This document shows positions 58,859 to 64,000 of a stretch of 64,000 bases of DNA, one piece after another. The notes beneath the pieces were generated by a model, which had not been told where the DNA came from, did not search any database, and saw only the letters and a program-made list of their open reading frames with translations. Source of the DNA: Simmondsia chinensis. Lineage: Eukaryota > Streptophyta > Magnoliopsida > Caryophyllales > Simmondsiaceae. Position 1 is the first letter of the stretch, and each line of letters opens with the position of its first letter. The stretch covers positions 28,698,186 through 28,762,185 of the forward strand of contig JAGTTD010000002.1 in the NCBI GenBank assembly GCA_018398585.1, in the 5' to 3' direction. A program made the position numbers and the translations under genes.

Positions 58859-60822
58859 TCCTAAAATCCAGATTTATTCGGTTAATATTACTTTATTAAT
58901 GAATAAAATTGAAGTTCCAGTCATTTCCTTGATTAAATTTGTGTAAGCGAGCATTTATACAGCATGTGATTTTATTTTTGGTAACAACCATGAGATGGGT
59001 GTAGTACTAAGACTACAATTTATATGTTTGTTCTAAGTGGTTTATGAAATTAACCCACAGATAGACTTGGAACAAATGGTATGGATTATTGTTTGAAAAA
59101 CTCATAGTGAAAAATTAGTTTGGATCACTTGTATGCTAAGACTATAATGTGACACTGTAGATGACTTGTCTTTGTCATATGGATGGTAATCCAAAAGTGT
59201 TATGTTGGTGTGTTTAATAAGATTGATGCACTGAGTTGGACCATGTGAGTTGCTTGTTTCTAGACTACTATCGAAGATGAGTCATTCATGTTGTACTGTT
59301 TGAACGACGACTCTAAATCCTAAGAATATTCTGAACTTGTGCATGGAATATTAGTTACTTTGATGTACAATAAGTAAGGTCTAGACAAATGACTAAATGC
59401 TCTCGTACACTGGATAGCGGCGTGAAATGTGGCAAGGATCAGGTATCCAATAGGGAATCTACAATCTCTTATGAGGTGTAGATGACCCCTTAGTTTATTC
59501 AACAGTATTTGATTAGTTTGGAAATTTTGGCCAAAGTGCTCTAGGTGTTTGACATTTAGAATTTATACTATGAATATGTTCAAGTATAAATGAATTATTC
59601 AGTGAAGAACGAGTCAGTAACTAATGGAGAAGCTGTAAGAAGGATAATGATATTAGTTATATTTATTCCTTGTCATGGACATCTAGTGGAGGAATTGTTA
59701 TCAATACAGTCTATTTGAGAGATATCAAATAAATGATTTAAGTCTAAAGTGCAGTGAAATTTATTTAGTGGAATTAAGTCTCATTAAATGGAAATTAAAT
59801 TTTATCATGAGATGGTAATTAATTTAACCCATATGTAGCAAAATTTAAATTGTGCTTAAGGTCCCTACGTAAGCCTTTGTATTTATTGCCATCGAAAAAA
59901 TATTGAAGAATTCATAAGATGAGTAAATTTAAATTTGCCAAACAATATTCATGATATGAATAAAAATTAAAAATTATAAAATAAAATAATTAATGATTCA
60001 TAAGATAAATTTTTACATGGGGGAAAGCAAAACAAACAAACAAAAAAGGAAAATCACGCAAAAAACACTGGCGATCCGCGTATAAGGAAACGAACCAACT
60101 ACCGCACGACACGTAGTCCTAGGCGAGACGTGGGGCCCAATCAAGGGCCACCACGTGTCACTTGATATAATTTAAAATAAACATGATTTCAACTTTGTGT
60201 GAAACAGTGCGTTTTGACTGCATTTTTGTACGATACGCTGCGTTTTGCTTTTTATAACTGCAAATCCCATATCGCTCTTTTGGCAATTTTTCGCTCCGAT
60301 ATACTATTATAAATAGAGGTACTTATTTCAAAGGTTTGGCATCAGTTCAAAATTAAGGGTTTTAGAATGTATTGACTTTTAGGGACCCAATTGAAGAGAA
60401 AAATTTTCGTTAAAATTTTACTTTCCTAAGTTTAATATTTTTCGAAGCCCGCTCTCCTGGTAGTTCGAGGTCATCGCGTAGAAGGCCGTAGGGTCTCGGT
60501 TTCCTCGGCTTTTAGGAGTTATTATTATTCTTTCCGGTATTATTCATTTTAGTGCAATTCCATGTATGTCTTTCTTTCCTTCTTTTTTAAGTTTTTGCTT
60601 TTCTATTTATTTACAGTTTTTCTTATTATGGCTGTTTAAGTTCATGTTGTTGTTATAAATGTATTAAAGCAGAGGCCAGTAGATTTAAATTAGGAATTTA
60701 AATCTGTAGATTTAAAATTAGGAATTTTAAATCAACTTTAAGTTTAAAATTAAGAATTTTAAACCCTTCCGCTGCATAAACTTTATTAAGTTAAGGAAAA
60801 TTTTTGAAATTTATATCAGAGC
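58859..60822 (+). mobile_element. Copia element C: 5' LTR
   Basis: Plus-strand LTR of the A/B family, starting near GTCCTAAAATCCAG and ending near 60822. A primer site remnant TATCAGAGC follows at about 60826-60834. U3 has CCACCACGTGTCAC (about 60150-60163) and a TATA box CTATTATAAATAGAGG (about 60304-60319), giving a plausible transcription start near 60335. The LTR end region repeats the words AATTAGGAATTTAAAT. The termini are degraded. Confidence 0.75.
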
Positions 60823-60922
60823 TAGCCTCTGATTACATTCATAATGTACATGAACATGTATAATAAAATCAAAATAAATAGACCTGGGTTTTAATAAAAT
60901 AGAGATTTTATTAAGAAGGAAA

Positions 60923-61098
60923 GATTGTTTAAAGTAATGACTTAAATTGTTTACATCGTTAATGATTTAATAGTTAATTAAATTGTTTGAAGTAATGATT
61001 TGAATTGTTTAAATCGTTAATGAATTAATAGTTAATTAAGATTGTTTAAAGTAACAATTTAAGTTGTTTAAATCATTAATGCATTCATAATTAATTCA
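60923..61098 (+). repeat. Three tandem 58-bp units in the leader of element C
   Basis: The unit core ATTGTTTAAAGTAATGA begins at about 60924, 60982 and 61041. Each continues with TTAAATTGTTTA-like sequence and TAATAGTTAATTAA. Confidence 0.85.
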
Positions 61099-61409
61099 AA
61101 TCTGTCAATTTATAATTTGTGATTATATTGTTCATATAATGAAATTATACATATTTGATCATGATTTAAGAAATCAGATAAAATTAATTTAATAAGATTA
61201 AATTCAATTAATTTTAAATTAATTATTTTATTTTTTTTAAAAAAGGAAGAAAAGTCTGGCACTGTGTCAACCACTTACGTCAGCTATCGGTTGTCAGTGC
61301 GCTGACTTGGAGCTACAAATTTATAAAAATTTAAAAAAATTTGGGACATGTAGACGTCGGTACCGGTTTATGTAATAATTAAAAATTATTTTTTTTGTTA
61401 ATTAATTTA

Positions 61410-61765
61410 GTTTTCTAGAATAAGATTCTATAATAGATTATGAGATAATCTAAGATGTAAGTGGGTACTATTTTAAATAAAAATTAAGTTCTATTTAATA
61501 ATTTAATTTTGGAATGAGATTTTAAAGTAGATTATGAGATAATCTAAATAATAAATTAGCATTGTTTTAAATAAATATTTTAATTAATTAATTTTATTAG
61601 TTAATTTAAATTTTAGAATGAGATTCTAAGGTAGATTATGAGATAATCTATATTTTAAGATAGTAGTATTTTAAATAAAAAATTAATTAATTGATTAATT
61701 TTATTAGTTAATTTAAATTTTAGAATGAGATTCTAAAGGGAATTATGAGATAATCTAAATTGTAA
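61410..61765 (+). repeat. Four tandem units of about 105 bp with paired palindromes
   Basis: Each unit has TTTTAGAATGAGATTCTAAA (arms TTAGAAT/ATTCTAA) followed by AGATTATGAGATAATCT (arms AGATTAT/ATAATCT), at about 61415, 61510, 61613 and 61720. The first and last units are the most diverged. Confidence 0.85.
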
Positions 61766-62424
61766 ATGTAAGATAATTAAAAATCACTAGTTTATAAAAA
61801 AAAAATCAAGTGGGAGCAAGATTCAATTGTTGAAATCTCACAATCTCCATTACCGATCTAGTAGTATAATAGATCGATAGACCTCCCTGCGGAGGATGTC
61901 GGTTTGATGATTACAGGGTTAGGCTTCTATTCGGATAAGCCAAAGTGCAAAGAAGCAATGCAACCATGCTATCATGGAGTATTATGTGAATTTGTATAGA
62001 GGTTTAGGTAATGGTTCACACTTAACTAACGTGATGCATTAGCATCCCCAAGGAGCTCTATTGTGTTATGTTAGAGACTAAAGTAAAGTGGTGAGTTAAT
62101 CATGTTTTGTAAGAGTTACAAGCAAACATGTTAATTGAGAATAGTTCTCGTACAAACTAGCTTCGTGTGACCCCACTGCCAGGGAGTAAGGAGTGGTGTG
62201 TTTGGTTCATCATGGCATGCATGATAGTACAGTTTAGTGGATACCTGAATTATTGTGTTTGCTAAAATAAAAGAATAGATATCATTGCATTCTATATGAC
62301 TCTTGTTGGATAGTTACACAAATATTTGCATTTGCAGTATTTTGAAATACTTTTGACCGGTGAACTTCACTCGTTTCTAATACATAATGTACTCATTGGA
62401 AATTACTTTGCCTAAAAAAATAAG

Positions 62425-64000
62425 TTGGAATTAGTTATTACTAACAAGGGACCCATTGGAAAGAAAGAAAATGGTAAAGTTGCTAGTGTAGCAATCAAGT
62501 CCATAAAGAGGGCAGAAAACGAAAAGTGTCTTTTTTTTTTTTTTTTTTTTTTTTTTGCGGGAAGATTAGCCACTAGAAGAAAAAAATGCGCTAAGTATTT
62601 AGCTTCTCTTCTTACAAAGACTGCAAAGCCATCTGGTAAAGATATATTGATATCTCACTTAGTTGAGTCATGTGCAGTTGAGAGTCCACTAGGTTCCTGG
62701 TGTGTGGACTCAGGTTCAACTAACCATGTCTATAATATGTTACAGGGGCTCAAGCTAACCAGAAGGTTGCATGATGGATAGCTGTGCCTAATGATCAGGG
62801 ATGGTACAAGAGTAGTGGTCTTAGGAGTAGGAGATGTTAGCTTTGTATACAGTGGTAGGTTTTTGATTTTAAAGGATTGTTTATCTATACTTGCATTGCG
62901 CAGAAATTTGATTTCTATCTCTCGTTTGGTGCATAATTGTTATTTAGTTGATTTTGGTTGTGAACCTTTTATTACAAGAAATGAATTGTTTATTTATAAA
63001 AGTACATGAATAAATGGTTTATCCATGTTATTTCCTAATCAAAACTCTCATATTTGTTTAAATGAATCTAACACAAGCTCACTTGTTCAATCTCCTAAAA
63101 GAAAACACCTTGAAAGGGATAATGCTTACACATGGCACCAACATTTAGGTTATATTAATTCGAACATGATCAAGGTTCATTTACCAGACACTAATGCACC
63201 ATATCCCATTAGAACTCCGAAGTTAACCGTGCTTGGGCGAGAGTAGTACCGGGATGGGTGACCTACTGGGAAGTCCTCATGCTGCCAACTCTATAAGGTT
63301 AGGGATCCTCGGAAACAGCCTCTCGGCAGGGTTACATCCTGAAGGGTTAAGGTTGCGTACATCCCCCCCCCCCCCCCCCCCCCCCCCCAAGGACCCTGAT
63401 TAGGCCGGAGCCCTTGAGGCACTAGGTTTGTTATTGTTGTTGTTGTCGTTATTGTAATTCGAACAAGATCCAAAGACTGGTGAAAGATGGACTAATAGAG
63501 GCTTTGGACTTGAAGTCATTACCAGTCTGTAAATCCTGCATAGAAGGAAAGATGACCAAGTTTGTCTTTAAGAGTAAAGGCAACAGGGTTGGTGATTTGC
63601 TTGAGCTGATTCTTACAGATGTATGTGGACTAATGAATGTTCAGGCAAGAGGTGGGTATGAGTACTTCATCACATTTGCTGATGATTACTCAAGATATGA
63701 ATATGTTTGCCTAACGAGACATTAGTCGGACTCATTTGAAAAGTTCAAAGAGTACAAAGTTGAAGTTGAAAAGCAATTAGGTAAACCAGTTAAGTCACAT
63801 TGATCAAATCGAAGTGGTGAATATCTTTCGGGTGAGTTTCTGGATTTCTTAATGACAAATGGGATAAGATCTCAACTTTCTACTCAGCATACACCGCAGT
63901 AGAATAGCGTTGCAGAAAGAGGGAATAGGACATTAGGTCCATGATGAGTCATGCTACTTTACCGATCTCTTTTTACAGTTATCCCAAAGGAACAAGGGTG
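62425..64000 (+). pseudogene. Copia element C gag-protease-integrase, runs off the window
   Basis: Frames in order: end of gag with a 26-T run (62531-62556) where the zinc knuckle should be, then RRKKCAKYLASLLTKTAK; protease active site WCVDSGSTNHV (about 62699-62731); LRRNLISISRLVHNCYLVDF (62897-62956); GAG-pre-integrase TWHQHLGYINSNMI (about 63130-63171), the 5S-SINE, then KDGLIEALDLKS and VCKSCIEGKMTKFVF; integrase core LLELILTDVCGLM, YEYFITFADDYSRYEYV, after stops NRSGEYLSG (the second catalytic Asp lost: normally SD-GGEY) and NSVAERGNRT with the catalytic Glu. Premature stops at 62779, 63007, 63723, 63801, 63901 and 63946. It is the coding relative of A and B, but inactive itself. Confidence 0.85.
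63172..63455 (+). mobile_element. Complete 5S rRNA-headed SINE with 15-bp target duplication
   Basis: Flanked by AATTCGAACATGATC (63157-63171) and AATTCGAACAAGATC (63456-63470). The head (63173 to about 63286) covers the whole length of plant 5S rRNA: CACTAATGCACC, CCCATTAGAACTCCGAAGTT, CGTGCTTGGGCGAGAGTAGT, GGGATGGGTGACC, TGGGAAGTCCTCATGCTGCC. The body follows: GGATCCTCGGAAACAGCCTC, AAGGTTGCGTACAT, a 26-C run (63363-63388), GGACCCTGATTAGG and GGAGCCCTTGAGGCACTAGG. The tail is (TTG)n-like, ending TTGTTGTTGTCG. 5S genes are transcribed by RNA polymerase III from internal boxes, which would supply the SINE promoter. It splits the GAG-pre-integrase codons of element C, and removing it with one duplication copy rejoins that reading frame. 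Confidence 0.92.

Larger units (their letters stand above)
60823..62424 (+). mobile_element. Copia element C: untranslated leader with two minisatellites
   Basis: Holds three 58-bp repeats (60923-61098) and four roughly 105-bp repeats (about 61410-61765), then a block at 61810-62200 (AAGTGGGAGCAAGATTC, GTAGTATAATAGATCGATAG, CCAAGGAGCTCTATTGTG) that matches the leader blocks of A (7200-7480, complement) and B (44130-44390, complement). No coding. Confidence 0.75.

Noticed and set aside
63173..63290. A functional 5S rRNA gene
   Set aside because: It has substitutions in conserved positions, no T-run terminator after the 3' end, runs directly into a SINE body, and the unit is bounded by a 15-bp target duplication.

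Overview
This is a window of repeat-dominated plant nuclear DNA. It is AT-rich, has GT-AG introns, and carries Copia LTR elements primed by initiator tRNA-Met, L1- and RTE-type LINEs, hAT elements and PIF/Harbinger-like MITEs. I can say seed plant; I cannot name the genus. One host gene is clear: a six-exon SmE (snRNP E core spliceosomal protein) gene at 15061-21607, plus strand, with an intact 88-codon reading frame. Almost everything else is a mobile element or its relic.

Layout. 1-1439: relic of a DUF659/hAT transposase gene cut by an LTR element. 1440-9595: decayed Copia element A (minus) with a PIF-like MITE inside and a rearranged, palindromic LTR cluster at its right end. 9812-14041: a large fold-back element holding a MITE in one arm, a LINE in the middle and nested MITEs in the other arm. 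14059-14805: a hAT MITE whose 8-bp target duplication copies the telo-box of the SmE promoter. 15061-21607: SmE; its third intron (5.4 kb) holds a tRNA-type SINE, a MITE and an antisense LINE fragment. 21879-22410: hAT MITE. 22537-27487: structurally complete but dead L1-type LINE with a target duplication. 27526-30135: MITEs and a CA-rich tract. 30470-31225: 3' end of an RTE LINE. 31985-38100: decayed Copia element D (minus), with an 825-bp Mutator-like palindrome inside. 39061-54182: Copia element B (minus), same family as A; its 5' LTR holds a hAT transposon that itself holds a second copy of the same hAT. 54183-58858: old fragments, including a Copia gag and a hairpin array beside an Arg/Gly-rich coding tail. 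58859-64000: Copia element C (plus), a coding relative of A and B, running off the window.

The most interesting signal is a SINE whose head is 5S ribosomal RNA and whose 3' end has a conserved plant-SINE-like body and a (TTG)n tail. One copy is complete with a 15-bp target duplication (63172-63455, inside the integrase region of C), one is near-complete on the minus strand (45553-45781), and one is 5'-truncated but still keeps the last bases of 5S (44926-45050). The same body and tail follow an RTE reverse-transcriptase fragment at 31066-31222, which suggests the RTE LINE is the SINE's mobilising partner.

The nesting gives a relative order: A/B-type Copia before hAT (outer) before hAT (inner); Copia C before 5S-SINE; fold-back before its LINE and MITEs. 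Two MITE insertions are confirmed by empty sites present elsewhere in the same window.
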